Positions 16,842 to 25,261 of a DNA stretch of 64,000 nt are shown piece after piece. Below the pieces are notes generated by a model. It made no database searches and was not told the origin of the DNA. It was given only the letters and a program-made list of their open reading frames with translations. Numbering within the stretch: position 1 is the stretch's first letter; every line of letters starts with the position of its first letter. The DNA is from Arthrobacter sp. UKPF54-2 (GTDB lineage Bacteria > Actinomycetota > Actinomycetes > Actinomycetales > Micrococcaceae), in contig NZ_CP040174.1 of assembly GCF_007858535.1 (NCBI RefSeq), forward strand, positions 1,240,001 to 1,304,000. The letters run 5' to 3'. Position numbers and translations under genes: made by a program.

Positions 16842-18161
16842 TCAGCGCAGGCCGAGTTCCTTGGTGGGAATCTTGAACGATTCCTTGGCGGTCAGCGCCG
16901 AGACGGCGGCGATGGCGCAGATGATCCCGGTGAAGATGGTGATCTGGACCCAGCCGCCGGGCTTGATGCCGCCCATGGCCGCCACGATCGCCGGGGCGAA
17001 GCCGGCCATCAGGAAGCCGAGCTGGGTGCCGATCGCCAGGCCGGAGAAGCGGACCTTCGTGCTGAACATCTCCGCGTAGAAGGAGGGCCAGACGGCGTTG
17101 GAGGCCGCGTAGCCGAACGAGAAGAAGCCGATTGCGGCCAGGAACATCAGCGCAACGCTGCCGGATTCGAGGCTGAGCAGGAAGACCGGGGTCAGCAGGG
17201 CACTGGCCAGCGCGCCGTAGATGAAGACCGGCTTGCGGCCAATCCGGTCGGCGAGCATGCCGAACAGCGGCTGGGTGCCGAGGGCGACCAGGTTGGCGCC
17301 CACTACGAGCCAGAGCGTGACCGTGCCGTCCACGTTGGCCACATTCTTGGCATAGCTGATGGCCAGGGTGCCGAACACGGTGGAGACGGCGGCGATGAAG
17401 GCGCAGGCGACCACGCGCAGCACATCGCGCCAGTGGTGCTTGAGCAGGTCGGCGACGGGGAGCTTGGAGATCTGGGCGGACTTCTGTGCTTCCTCGAAGG
17501 CCGGCGGCTCGTGCAGGGTGCGGCGGATGAAGAACGCGACCACCACAACGACGGCGCTGAGCCAGAACGGGATGCGCCAGCCGATGCCGTACTTGACCTC
17601 GTCCGGCAGCGCGAGGACGGGGATGAAGACCAGGGCGGCGAGGATCTGCCCGCCCTGGGTGCCGGTCAGGGTCCAGGAGGTGAAGAAGGAGCGGCGGTTG
17701 TCCGGGGCGTGCTCCAGAGTCATCGATGAGGCGCCGGCCTGCTCGCCGGCCGCGGAGAGGCCCTGGCAGAGCCTGGCGAGCACCAGCAGCGCGGGCGCCC
17801 ACCAGCCGACGGTCTTGAAGTCCGGCAGGCAGCCTATCAGGAACGTGGAGGCGCCCATCAGCAGCAGGGTGAACATCAGGACCTTCCGGCGGCCCACCCG
17901 GTCCCCGAAGTGGCCAAGGATGACGGCGCCGACCGGCCGGGCCACGTAGGCGAAGCCGAAGGTGGCGAAGGACATAATCGCCGCGTTGGCGTCCGCGTCC
18001 GGGAAAAAGACCTTGGGGAAGATCAAGGCGGCGGCGGAACCGAAGATGAAGAAGTCGTAGTACTCGACGGCGCTGCCCAGGAAGCTGGCGAGGGCTGCCT
18101 TCTTTGGTGTCCCGGCCGGTGCGGCAGTGCCCGGCGTCGTAGACGGGAGAGTCTGGCTCAT
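16842..18161 (-). CDS. MHS-family symporter, probable shikimate/quinate importer
   Basis: The 439-residue protein has twelve predicted helices and the metabolite:H+ symporter hallmarks: AALASFLGSAVEYYDFFIFG in helix 1, the loop 2-3 motif GHFGDRVGRRKVL and GWRIPFWLSAVVVVVAFFIR after helix 6. The closest well-known relatives by layout are ShiA and ProP/KgtP-type carriers. It is divergent from an IclR regulator that precedes the shikimate-degradation genes, so shikimate or quinate is the likely substrate; that is an inference from context. Two related operator candidates lie in the 225-bp shared intergenic region. Confidence 0.9.
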   Translation of the reverse strand: MSQTLPSTTPGTAAPAGTPKKAALASFLGSAVEYYDFFIFGSAAALIFPKVFFPDADANAAIMSFATFGFAYVARPVGAVILGHFGDRVGRRKVLMFTLLLMGASTFLIGCLPDFKTVGWWAPALLVLARLCQGLSAAGEQAGASSMTLEHAPDNRRSFFTSWTLTGTQGGQILAALVFIPVLALPDEVKYGIGWRIPFWLSAVVVVVAFFIRRTLHEPPAFEEAQKSAQISKLPVADLLKHHWRDVLRVVACAFIAAVSTVFGTLAISYAKNVANVDGTVTLWLVVGANLVALGTQPLFGMLADRIGRKPVFIYGALASALLTPVFLLSLESGSVALMFLAAIGFFSFGYAASNAVWPSFYAEMFSTKVRFSGLAIGTQLGFLMAGFAPAIVAAMGGIKPGGWVQITIFTGIICAIAAVSALTAKESFKIPTKELGLR

Positions 18162-18266
18162 GGTGTTCCTTTGTGTGACGACGTTGTCGCGGATGGATCG
18201 GGAGGGTCTCGCCGGCCGGTGGCTTTAAGTGTGCGGCAGCCGGTGGACCGAGGAAAGACCCGGACT

Positions 18267-18290
18267 AGTAGCCACATGGTGGGAGCTACT
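18267..18290. promoter_or_regulatory. operator candidate 1 in the symporter/IclR intergenic region
   Basis: AGTAGC-N12-GCTACT is a perfect inverted repeat (18267-18272 and 18285-18290) enclosing CACATGGTGGGAG. The core CACATGGTG recurs on the opposite strand at 18365-18373. The site is about 105 bp upstream of the symporter start and fits repression or activation of that gene. Confidence 0.55.
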
Positions 18291-18328
18291 TGTGCGATGT
18301 AGCAAGCATGGCTGTGACTGCCATCACT

Positions 18329-18376
18329 TGTCAACAAAAATAATCATCATCTAGCAATAGCTCTCACCATGTGAGA
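18329..18376 (+). promoter_or_regulatory. promoter and operator candidate 2 of the iclR gene
   Basis: A plausible promoter is TTGTCA (18329-18334), 18 nt, TAGCAA (18353-18358). Overlapping its expected start point is TCTCAC-CAT-GTGAGA (18362-18376), a perfect inverted repeat. Its reverse complement contains CACATGGTGAGAG, which matches operator candidate 1 at 12 of 13 positions. This position fits autorepression. Confidence 0.55.
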
Positions 18377-18386
18377 ACATCAAGGC

Positions 18387-19298
18387 ATGAGTGTGAACCA
18401 AGACACAGAGCCGGCCGCCGCTGCCGAAGCCCCCGGCGGCCCCCTGGGTGCAGCCGTAGATGCAGCCGAGACCTCGTCGACCGCACCTGCTGAGACCCCC
18501 GCCGCGCCCCCCGCCCCCGGGACAAAGAAGCCCGCCCGCGAGGACTCCCGCACGGACATGGTGGGCAAGGCCCTGGGGCTGCTGGTCCTGCTGGGGGACG
18601 AGCCGCGCGGCGCCAGCGCTGCCGAGCTCTCGCGCCGCGCCGACCTGCCGTTCAGCACCACGTACCGGCTGCTAGGATCGCTGACCCGGGACGGTTTTGT
18701 GGACTACGAGCCGGACGGCCGCCGCTACCACCTGGGGCTGCGGGTCTTCCAGCTCGGCCAGCGGGTGTCCAACCACCACGGCTTCGCCGGCACGGCCCTT
18801 CCCATCCTGCGCCGCGTCACCGAGGAATCCGGCGAGGCCACCATCCTGTCCGTGCGCGACGGTAACCACCACCTCACCGTCAACAAGGTCGACGGCCCGC
18901 AGACCTTCCGCGTCACCTCGGACCCCGGCCACCTGGGCGCCCTGCACACCACGTCGGTGGGCAAGGCTCTCATCGCTTTTGCCGACGACGCCACGCGGCG
19001 CCAGCTGGTGGAGGAGCTTGAGCTCGAGCCGCTGACGGAGCTTTCCATTACGGACCGGGACGCCTTCCGGGCCGAGATCGAGCTGGTCCGCCGGCGCGGC
19101 TACGCCACCATGGACGAGGAAAACGAGCTCGGCATGCGCGCCGTCGCCGTCCCGGTCTTCAACGCCCAGGGCCACGCCTTCGCCTCACTGGCCACCGCGG
19201 TCCCGGTCTTCCGGATGAGCATGGAAGCCCTCGTGGGCCTGGTGCCGCTGCTCCAATCCGCCGCGGCCGAGCTGTCGGCCCGGCTGCCCCAGCAGTAG
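18387..19298 (+). CDS. IclR family transcriptional regulator of the shikimate/quinate genes
   Basis: The 303-residue regulator has a disordered Ala/Pro-rich N-terminus (1-52), a winged helix-turn-helix (about 55-115, with SAAELSRRADLPFSTTYRLL) and the IclR effector-binding domain (about 125-295, with ALHTTSVGKALIA and ENELGMRAVAVPVF). It lies between the divergent symporter gene and the dehydrogenase gene that starts 128 bp later in the same direction. By context it senses shikimate, quinate or a downstream intermediate; the ligand is inferred. The N-terminal extension is unusually long for the family. Confidence 0.92.
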   Translation: MSVNQDTEPAAAAEAPGGPLGAAVDAAETSSTAPAETPAAPPAPGTKKPAREDSRTDMVGKALGLLVLLGDEPRGASAAELSRRADLPFSTTYRLLGSLTRDGFVDYEPDGRRYHLGLRVFQLGQRVSNHHGFAGTALPILRRVTEESGEATILSVRDGNHHLTVNKVDGPQTFRVTSDPGHLGALHTTSVGKALIAFADDATRRQLVEELELEPLTELSITDRDAFRAEIELVRRRGYATMDEENELGMRAVAVPVFNAQGHAFASLATAVPVFRMSMEALVGLVPLLQSAAAELSARLPQQ

Positions 19299-19305
19299 CT
19301 GGTCA

Positions 19306-19322
19306 TGTTCGTAATAAGAACA
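19306..19322. promoter_or_regulatory. inverted repeat upstream of the shikimate dehydrogenase gene
   Basis: TGTTC-N7-GAACA (TGTTCGTAATAAGAACA) lies about 105 bp upstream of the dehydrogenase start, in an AT-rich patch that also holds a TAATGT hexamer at 19349-19354. It differs from the CACATGGTG motif, so either a second regulator or a second half-site type is involved. Confidence 0.4.
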
Positions 19323-19426
19323 ACAGTGCAATATGTGAACACTTGCGGTAATGTAATCCCCATCACCCGGCCCGCCGCCGTTCGCACCGCGGCCCGCCGA
19401 GTGCCGTTGTCAAAGGAGCTAGACGG

Positions 19427-20308
19427 ATGAGCAACCGAGCAGAGTCCTTCCTCGTGGGCCTCGTAGGCGATGGCGTCATGCCGTCGCTCACGCCCCCTAT
19501 GCACGAACGCGAGGGCGATGTGCAGGGCCTGCGGTACCTCTACCGCCCGATCGACCTCATTGAGCTCGGCCTCCCCGGCCAGGCCATCGGGGACCTCCTC
19601 ACCTTCGCGCACCGCCTCGGCTTCAACGGCCTGAACGTCACCCACCCCTGCAAACAGCTGGTGCTGGAGCACCTCGACGAGGTCTCCCCGGATGCCCGGC
19701 GCCTTGGCGCGGTCAACACCGTGACCATCCGCGACGGCCGCTTCATCGGCCACAACACGGACTTCTCCGGGTTTGCCTCCGCGCTGGCCTCCGGCCTGCC
19801 GGGGGCCAAGCTGGACCGCGTGGTGCAGCTGGGAGCCGGCGGCGCCGGATCCGCCGTCGCCTACGCCCTGCTCACCGCCGGAGTCCGCCGCCTGGACCTG
19901 GTGGACACCGACGCGGCCCGCTGCGCCGAGCGGGCGGTCGAACTCGCCGGATTCTTCCCGGACAGTGTGGTCACGGCACGGACGACGGCGGAGCTCCCGG
20001 AGCTGATGCCGCTCGCCGACGGCCTGGTCCACTGCACGCCGGTGGGCATGGCCGCCCACCCCGGCGTCCCGCTGGAGCCGTCCCTGCTGGAGTCCCGGCA
20101 CTGGGTCGCGGACATCGTCTACCGGCCCATCGAGACCGAACTGGTCCGCGAGGCCCGCGCCCGGGGTTGCGAGGTGCTCGACGGCGGCCGGATGGCCGTG
20201 GGACAGGCCGCCGACGCGTTCCGGATCTTCACCGGCCTCGACGCCGACGCGGACCGGATGCGCGCCCACTTCCTGGAGCTCGTCGCCGCCGAGGAGGTGG
20301 CGGCCTGA
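19427..20308 (+). CDS. quiB: quinate/shikimate dehydrogenase, probably NAD-dependent
   Basis: The 293-residue enzyme oxidises shikimate to 3-dehydroshikimate (and perhaps quinate to 3-dehydroquinate). The N-terminal substrate domain has LTPPMHE and the catalytic pair K76 (NVTHPCK) and D112 (HNTDFSG). The Rossmann motif GAGGAG is at 136-141. An Asp (D160) ends the second beta strand where NADP-specific AroE has a basic pocket, which points to NAD and a catabolic role. ATG 19427 follows AAGGAG. The stop overlaps the next start in TGATG. Confidence 0.9.
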   Translation: MSNRAESFLVGLVGDGVMPSLTPPMHEREGDVQGLRYLYRPIDLIELGLPGQAIGDLLTFAHRLGFNGLNVTHPCKQLVLEHLDEVSPDARRLGAVNTVTIRDGRFIGHNTDFSGFASALASGLPGAKLDRVVQLGAGGAGSAVAYALLTAGVRRLDLVDTDAARCAERAVELAGFFPDSVVTARTTAELPELMPLADGLVHCTPVGMAAHPGVPLEPSLLESRHWVADIVYRPIETELVREARARGCEVLDGGRMAVGQAADAFRIFTGLDADADRMRAHFLELVAAEEVAA

Positions 20309-22230
20309 TGCGCACCGGAATCGCCACCGTCTGCCTCGCCGGGACCCTGCGGGAGAAGATGCAGGCCTGCGCTATCGCCGGCTTCGACGGGATCGAGATC
20401 TTCGAGCAGGACCTTGTCACCTCGTCGCTGAGCCCGGAGCAGATCCGGTCGATGGCCGCGGACCTGGGCCTGACCCTAGACCTGTACCAGCCGTTCCGCG
20501 ACTTCGACTCCGTGCCGGAGGAACTGCTCGCCGCCAACCTGCGCCGCGCCGAGGCCAAGTTCCGGCTGATGTCCCGGCTGGGCATGGACACCATCCTGGT
20601 CTGCTCCAACGTGGCCACCGCCAGCATCGACGACGACGGGCTGCGCGCCGCCCAGCTGTCCCGGCTCGCCGAACTCGCCGGCGAGCATGGGGTGAGGATC
20701 GCCTACGAGGCCCTGGCCTGGGGGAAGTACGTCAACGACTACGAGCACGCCCACCGCTTGGTGGAACTCGTGGACCACCCCTACCTGGGCACCTGCCTGG
20801 ACTCCTTCCACATCCTGTCCCGGGACTGGGACACGGCGCCGATCGAGCGGTTCAACCCGGAAAAGATCTTCTTTGTGCAGGTGGCGGACGCCCCGAAGCT
20901 GTCCATGGACGTGCTGTCCTGGAGCCGGCACCACCGCGTCTTCCCGGGCGAGGGACAGTTCAAGCTCGCCAAGTTCATGGGCCACGTGGTCCGTGCCGGC
21001 TACACCGGCCCCGTCTCGCTGGAGGTCTTCAACGACGTCTTCCGGCAGTCCGACGTCGAACGCACCGCGGTGGATGCCATGCGCTCGCTGATCTGGCTCG
21101 AGGAACAAAGCGCCAGGTGGTTGGAGGCGAATCCGTCCCCGGCCGAAGCGGCTGCCGGCGCCGGCCGGCGCCGCCATCCGATGGAACTGGCCACGCTGCC
21201 GCGGGTGGCCGAGCCGGCCGGGTTCAACTTCGCCGAGGTCCGGGCCGCCGACACCGCTGCCCTGGAGACCCTGCTGGGCCAGCTGGGTTTCGGGTTCAAC
21301 GGCCGGCACCGGACCAAGAATGTGCAATTGTGGACCATGGGCCACGCACGCGTGATCATCAACGAGGAAGCCCCCGCCGCCGCGGAAACCGCCATCGCCG
21401 CGGTCGGCTTCGACGTCGATTCCCCCGTGATTGCCGCCGCCCGGGCGCAGCAGCTGAAAGCCCCCGCGGTGCCGCGCAAGAGCCAGGCGGACGAGGAAGT
21501 CTTCCAGGGCTTCGCCGCGCCGGACTCCACCGAGATCTTCCTCTGCCAGGGCAGCCCGGACGGCGCACCCGCCTGGGTCAGCGAATTCGGCCCCGCCGGC
21601 GCTGAAACCGGCCCGGCCGCGGCTCCGCAGGCCGTGATCGACCACGTCAACCTCGCCCAGCCCTGGCAGCACTTTGACGAGGCCGTGCTGTTCTACACCA
21701 GCGCCCTGGCCCTGGAGCCGCAGCCGTACGCCGAGGTCGCGAGCCCCAGCGGGCTGGTCCGCTCCCAGGTGATGACCACCCGGGACGGGGGCGTGCGGCT
21801 GGTGCTGAACCTGGCCCCGCTGCTGCAGCAGGAGGGCGGCCCGGAGCAGGCCGGCACCGCGCCCGCCGGAACCCCGCGCCGGACCTACCAGGAGCACATT
21901 GCCTTCGCCGTGGACGACCTCGTGGCCACGGCCCGGGCCGCCCGCGGCCGCGGTTTGGAGTTCCTGCAGATCCCCGCGAACTACTACGAGGACCTGGACG
22001 CCCGCTTCGACCTGGACCCGGCGTTCCTGGCCACGCTGCGGGAGCTGAACCTGCTCTACGACCGCGACGCCGACGGCGAGTTCCTGCACTTCTACACCGC
22101 CACCGTCGGCAGTGTGTTCTTCGAAATGGTGGAACGCCGCGGCTCCTACGACGGCTACGGGGCACCCAACGCCCCGGTCCGGCACGCCGTCCAGTACGAC
22201 CACCTGCACCAGCTGAAACTCACCGCCTGA
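20308..22230 (+). CDS. quiC: 3-dehydroshikimate dehydratase, two-domain (QsuB-like)
   Basis: The 640-residue fusion has an N-terminal xylose-isomerase-like TIM barrel (about 1-275, with metal-site segments AYEALAWGKYVNDYEHA and LDSFHIL). Its C-terminal half (about 305-635) resembles the vicinal-oxygen-chelate fold of 4-hydroxyphenylpyruvate dioxygenase (DHVNLAQPWQ, EHIAFAVDDL, EFLHFYTATVGSVFFEMVER). The barrel dehydrates 3-dehydroshikimate to protocatechuate, as in QsuB of Corynebacterium. Translation is coupled to the dehydrogenase gene (TGATG). The product feeds directly into pcaHG, which begins 50 bp downstream. The C-terminal domain's role is less clear. Confidence 0.92.
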   Translation: MRTGIATVCLAGTLREKMQACAIAGFDGIEIFEQDLVTSSLSPEQIRSMAADLGLTLDLYQPFRDFDSVPEELLAANLRRAEAKFRLMSRLGMDTILVCSNVATASIDDDGLRAAQLSRLAELAGEHGVRIAYEALAWGKYVNDYEHAHRLVELVDHPYLGTCLDSFHILSRDWDTAPIERFNPEKIFFVQVADAPKLSMDVLSWSRHHRVFPGEGQFKLAKFMGHVVRAGYTGPVSLEVFNDVFRQSDVERTAVDAMRSLIWLEEQSARWLEANPSPAEAAAGAGRRRHPMELATLPRVAEPAGFNFAEVRAADTAALETLLGQLGFGFNGRHRTKNVQLWTMGHARVIINEEAPAAAETAIAAVGFDVDSPVIAAARAQQLKAPAVPRKSQADEEVFQGFAAPDSTEIFLCQGSPDGAPAWVSEFGPAGAETGPAAAPQAVIDHVNLAQPWQHFDEAVLFYTSALALEPQPYAEVASPSGLVRSQVMTTRDGGVRLVLNLAPLLQQEGGPEQAGTAPAGTPRRTYQEHIAFAVDDLVATARAARGRGLEFLQIPANYYEDLDARFDLDPAFLATLRELNLLYDRDADGEFLHFYTATVGSVFFEMVERRGSYDGYGAPNAPVRHAVQYDHLHQLKLTA

Positions 22231-22279
22231 CCGCACCCGGCCAGGACAGACCCACCCCACCCAACGAAAGGAGGCTGCT

Positions 22280-23188
22280 GTGCCAGAAGAGATCAACCTC
22301 GAGATTTTCAACGCGGACCCGCTCACCGAGGACGTGTCCGACGCAGCGCCCGAGGCCACGTCAAAGCCCGCCGGCAAGGCGGTCCCGGCCCTGGACACCG
22401 CCGCGGAATCGCAGCAGATCCTCAGCGACGAGATGACGGCGCTCGGGGATGCCTACGCGCAGGCGCTCCGGAACGGCGCCCCGGCGGAAACCCAGCCGCG
22501 GCTGGACTACCCGCCGTACCGCAGCAGCATCCTCCGCCACCCGACCAAGAGCCTGCAGCACGCGGACCCGGAAACCATCGAGCTTCATTCACCGGCGTTC
22601 GGGCACATGGACGTGCACGCGCTCGAAGCCGACCTCACCATCCAGCACAACGGCGAGCCGCTGGGCGAACGGATCATCGTCTCCGGCCGGGTGCTCGACG
22701 GCGACGGCCGGCCCGTGGCGGGCCAGCTCGTGGAGATCTGGCAGGCGAACTCCTCCGGCCGCTACATCCACAAGCGCGACCAGCACCCGGCCCCGCTGGA
22801 CCCGAACTTCACCGGCGTCGGCCGCTGCATCACCGGCGCGGACGGGTCCTACAGCTTCACCACGATCAAGCCCGGCGCCTACCCGTGGAAGAACCACCTG
22901 AACGCCTGGCGTCCGGCGCACATCCACTTCTCGCTCTTCGGCCAGGAGTTCACCCAGCGGATTGTCACGCAGATGTACTTCCCGGGCGACCCGCTCTTCG
23001 CCCTGGACCCGATCTACCAGTCCATCGTGGACCAGGATGCACGGGACCGGCTCGTGGCCACCTACAACCATGACCAGACCAAACCGGAATGGGCGCTGGC
23101 CTACAACTGGGACATTGTCCTGACCGGCTCCAAGCGGACCTGGACCGAGAACGAGGCGCTGGGCGCAGAAGGAGACGACCATGAGTAA
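22280..23188 (+). CDS. pcaH: protocatechuate 3,4-dioxygenase beta subunit
   Basis: The 302-residue non-haem Fe(III) subunit of the intradiol ring-cleaving enzyme converts protocatechuate to 3-carboxy-cis,cis-muconate. The iron ligands visible are Y162 (GRYIHK), Y201 (GAYPWKN), H214 and H216 (RPAHIHF). An N-terminal extension of about 60 residues, rich in Ala/Glu, makes it longer than the classical beta subunit. The GTG start has AAGGAGG 6 nt upstream. It overlaps pcaG by 8 bp and heads the run pcaHGBDC. Confidence 0.96.
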   Translation: MPEEINLEIFNADPLTEDVSDAAPEATSKPAGKAVPALDTAAESQQILSDEMTALGDAYAQALRNGAPAETQPRLDYPPYRSSILRHPTKSLQHADPETIELHSPAFGHMDVHALEADLTIQHNGEPLGERIIVSGRVLDGDGRPVAGQLVEIWQANSSGRYIHKRDQHPAPLDPNFTGVGRCITGADGSYSFTTIKPGAYPWKNHLNAWRPAHIHFSLFGQEFTQRIVTQMYFPGDPLFALDPIYQSIVDQDARDRLVATYNHDQTKPEWALAYNWDIVLTGSKRTWTENEALGAEGDDHE

Positions 23189-23762
23189 GTTGACCCCCAC
23201 CCCCGGCCAGACCGTGGGCCCGTTCTACGGCTACGCCCTGCCCTACGCCAAGGACCGCGAGCTGCTGGCCCCCGGATCCGCCGGCTCCATCCGGCTCCAG
23301 GGCACCGTGTACGACGGCGCCGGCCATCCGGTCCCGGACGCCATCCTGGAGATCTGGCAGGCCGACGCCGAGGGCAACGTCCCGCAGCGCACCGGCTCCC
23401 TGGTCCGCGACGGCTACACCTTCACCGGCTTCGGCCGCAGCGCCGTAGGCAACACCGGCGTCTTCACGTTCACCACGGTCAACCCCGGCCCCACCGCCCC
23501 CGGCGCCGCGCCGTTCATCTCCGTCGTGGTGTTCGCGCGCGGCCTGATGAACCGGCTCTTCACCCGCGTCTACCTGCCGGAAAACGAGGAAGCCCTCGCG
23601 GCCGACCCGCTGCTGGCCTCGCTCGACCCGGACCGCCGCCGGACCCTGATCGCCCGGCGTGACCCCGATGGCGGCCTCAGCTGGGACATCCGGCTGCAGG
23701 GCGAGGACGAAACGGTGTTCCTCGACTTCCAGGGCGCCGCGGGCGCGGGGGACGCCACGTGA
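23181..23762 (+). CDS. pcaG: protocatechuate 3,4-dioxygenase alpha subunit
   Basis: The 193-residue subunit partners PcaH in the active-site heterodimer. It has the intradiol fold motifs PTPGQTVGPFYGYALP and DAILEIWQADAEG, but the His-x-His iron ligands of the beta subunit are absent, as expected for alpha subunits (PFISVVVFARGL in that region). ATG 23181 overlaps the pcaH end by 8 bp, and its own end overlaps the pcaB GTG by 4 bp, so stoichiometric translation by coupling is likely. Confidence 0.95.
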   Translation: MSKLTPTPGQTVGPFYGYALPYAKDRELLAPGSAGSIRLQGTVYDGAGHPVPDAILEIWQADAEGNVPQRTGSLVRDGYTFTGFGRSAVGNTGVFTFTTVNPGPTAPGAAPFISVVVFARGLMNRLFTRVYLPENEEALAADPLLASLDPDRRRTLIARRDPDGGLSWDIRLQGEDETVFLDFQGAAGAGDAT

Positions 23763-25261
23763 CCTCCCCGCACACCGGGCCCGGCCCGGACGGCGACGTC
23801 GGCCTGCTGAGCCCGGTATCGGCGTCGCCCCGGGTCACCGCGCTCACCGGGGACCGGGCGGTGCTCGCCGCCCTGCTCCGGGTCGAAGCCGGCTGGGCTG
23901 CCGTCCTGGAAGAGGCAGCCCTGGTCCCGGCCGGCTCCGCCGCCCTCGTGGCGTCGGCGGCCGACGTCGACCGCTACGACATCGCCTCAATCGCCGTCCG
24001 CGCCCAGGGCGGCGGCAACCCGGTGATCCCGCTGCTCGCCGACCTCCGGGACCAGGTCACGGCGCTGGACACGGCCGGCCTTGGCGCCGGACGGGCCGTG
24101 CACACCTCGCTGACCAGCCAGGACGTGCTGGACACCGCCCTGATGCTGCTGGCTGCCGGCGCCGTGCGCGAACTGCTCACCGAGACCCGCCGCACGACGG
24201 CGGCCCTGGCCGCCCTTGCGCAGCGGCACCAGCAGACCCTGTGTGTGGGCCGCAGCCTGACCCAGCACTCGCTGCCGTTCAGCTTCGGCCTGAAAGCCGC
24301 GCAGTGGTTCCACGGGCTCGCCGCCGCAGCGCAGCGGCTCGAGGGATTGGAACTGCCCGTCCAGACCGGCGGGGCCGCCGGCACCCTGGCAGCCGGCACC
24401 GCGCTGGCCGAAGGACATGCCCTGGGACCCCTCGAGCTGGCCGACCGGCTGGCCGCCCGGCTGGGGCTGGCCGCCGCCACCGCTCCGTGGCACACCAACC
24501 GCCTTGCCGTGACCGCACTCGGCGACGCCCTCGCCGCGCTGACGGACGCTGCGGGCAAGATCGCCGCCGACGTATTGTTCCTGAGCCGGCCCGAGGTGGC
24601 CGAACTGGCCGAACCCCGGGCCGCCGGCCGCGGCGGCTCCTCGGCCATGCCGCAGAAGCAAAACCCGGTGCTGTCCGTGCTGGTGCGCAGCGCCGCCCTG
24701 CAGGCACCGGCGCTGGCAGCCCAGCTGCACTTTGCCGCAGCCAATTTCAACGACGAACGCCCCGACGGCGCCTGGCACACCGAGTGGACCGCGCTGCGCT
24801 CGCTGCTGCGCCTGGCCCTCGGCGCGGCGGTGCAGCTGCACGAACTGGCCGAGGGCCTGCAGGTCTTCCCGTCGGCGATGCGGCGGAACCTGGACCTCGC
24901 GGGCCCCCTGCTGCTCTCCGAGGCGGTGGGCGCCGCCGTCGGGCCGCTGCTCGGGCAGGACGGCCGGCGCCGGCTCCAGGACGTGGTGGACCGGACCCTC
25001 CAGGTGCACACCGCTGAACAGTCCAGCTCCTACCGGAAGCTGCTCCGGGCCGCCGTCCCGGCGGAGCTGCTCTCCGACGAGCGGCTCGAGGAGCTGCTGG
25101 ATCCGGCCAACTACCTGGGCCAGGCACCGGAAATTTCGCGCCGCATCCTCGCGGCGTGGCCGGCCTTCGCACAAACTGACGCAGCGCAGCCCGGCGCCCC
25201 ACCCGCCGAACCGACCGAACCCAAAAAAACGACCGCAGAGAAAGGCGCCCACCGTGGCTAG
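23759..25261 (+). CDS. pcaB: 3-carboxy-cis,cis-muconate cycloisomerase
   Basis: The 500-residue member of the fumarase/aspartase superfamily forms 4-carboxymuconolactone from 3-carboxymuconate. Signature regions are HTSLTSQDVLDTALML, the conserved signature loop GSSAMPQKQNPV (about 299-310) and AAANFNDERPDGAWHTEW. A Pro/Thr/Lys-rich tail of about 30 residues makes it longer than typical PcaB (around 450). The GTG start overlaps pcaG by 4 bp, and the last 8 bp overlap pcaD. Confidence 0.95.
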   Translation: MTSPHTGPGPDGDVGLLSPVSASPRVTALTGDRAVLAALLRVEAGWAAVLEEAALVPAGSAALVASAADVDRYDIASIAVRAQGGGNPVIPLLADLRDQVTALDTAGLGAGRAVHTSLTSQDVLDTALMLLAAGAVRELLTETRRTTAALAALAQRHQQTLCVGRSLTQHSLPFSFGLKAAQWFHGLAAAAQRLEGLELPVQTGGAAGTLAAGTALAEGHALGPLELADRLAARLGLAAATAPWHTNRLAVTALGDALAALTDAAGKIAADVLFLSRPEVAELAEPRAAGRGGSSAMPQKQNPVLSVLVRSAALQAPALAAQLHFAAANFNDERPDGAWHTEWTALRSLLRLALGAAVQLHELAEGLQVFPSAMRRNLDLAGPLLLSEAVGAAVGPLLGQDGRRRLQDVVDRTLQVHTAEQSSSYRKLLRAAVPAELLSDERLEELLDPANYLGQAPEISRRILAAWPAFAQTDAAQPGAPPAEPTEPKKTTAEKGAHRG

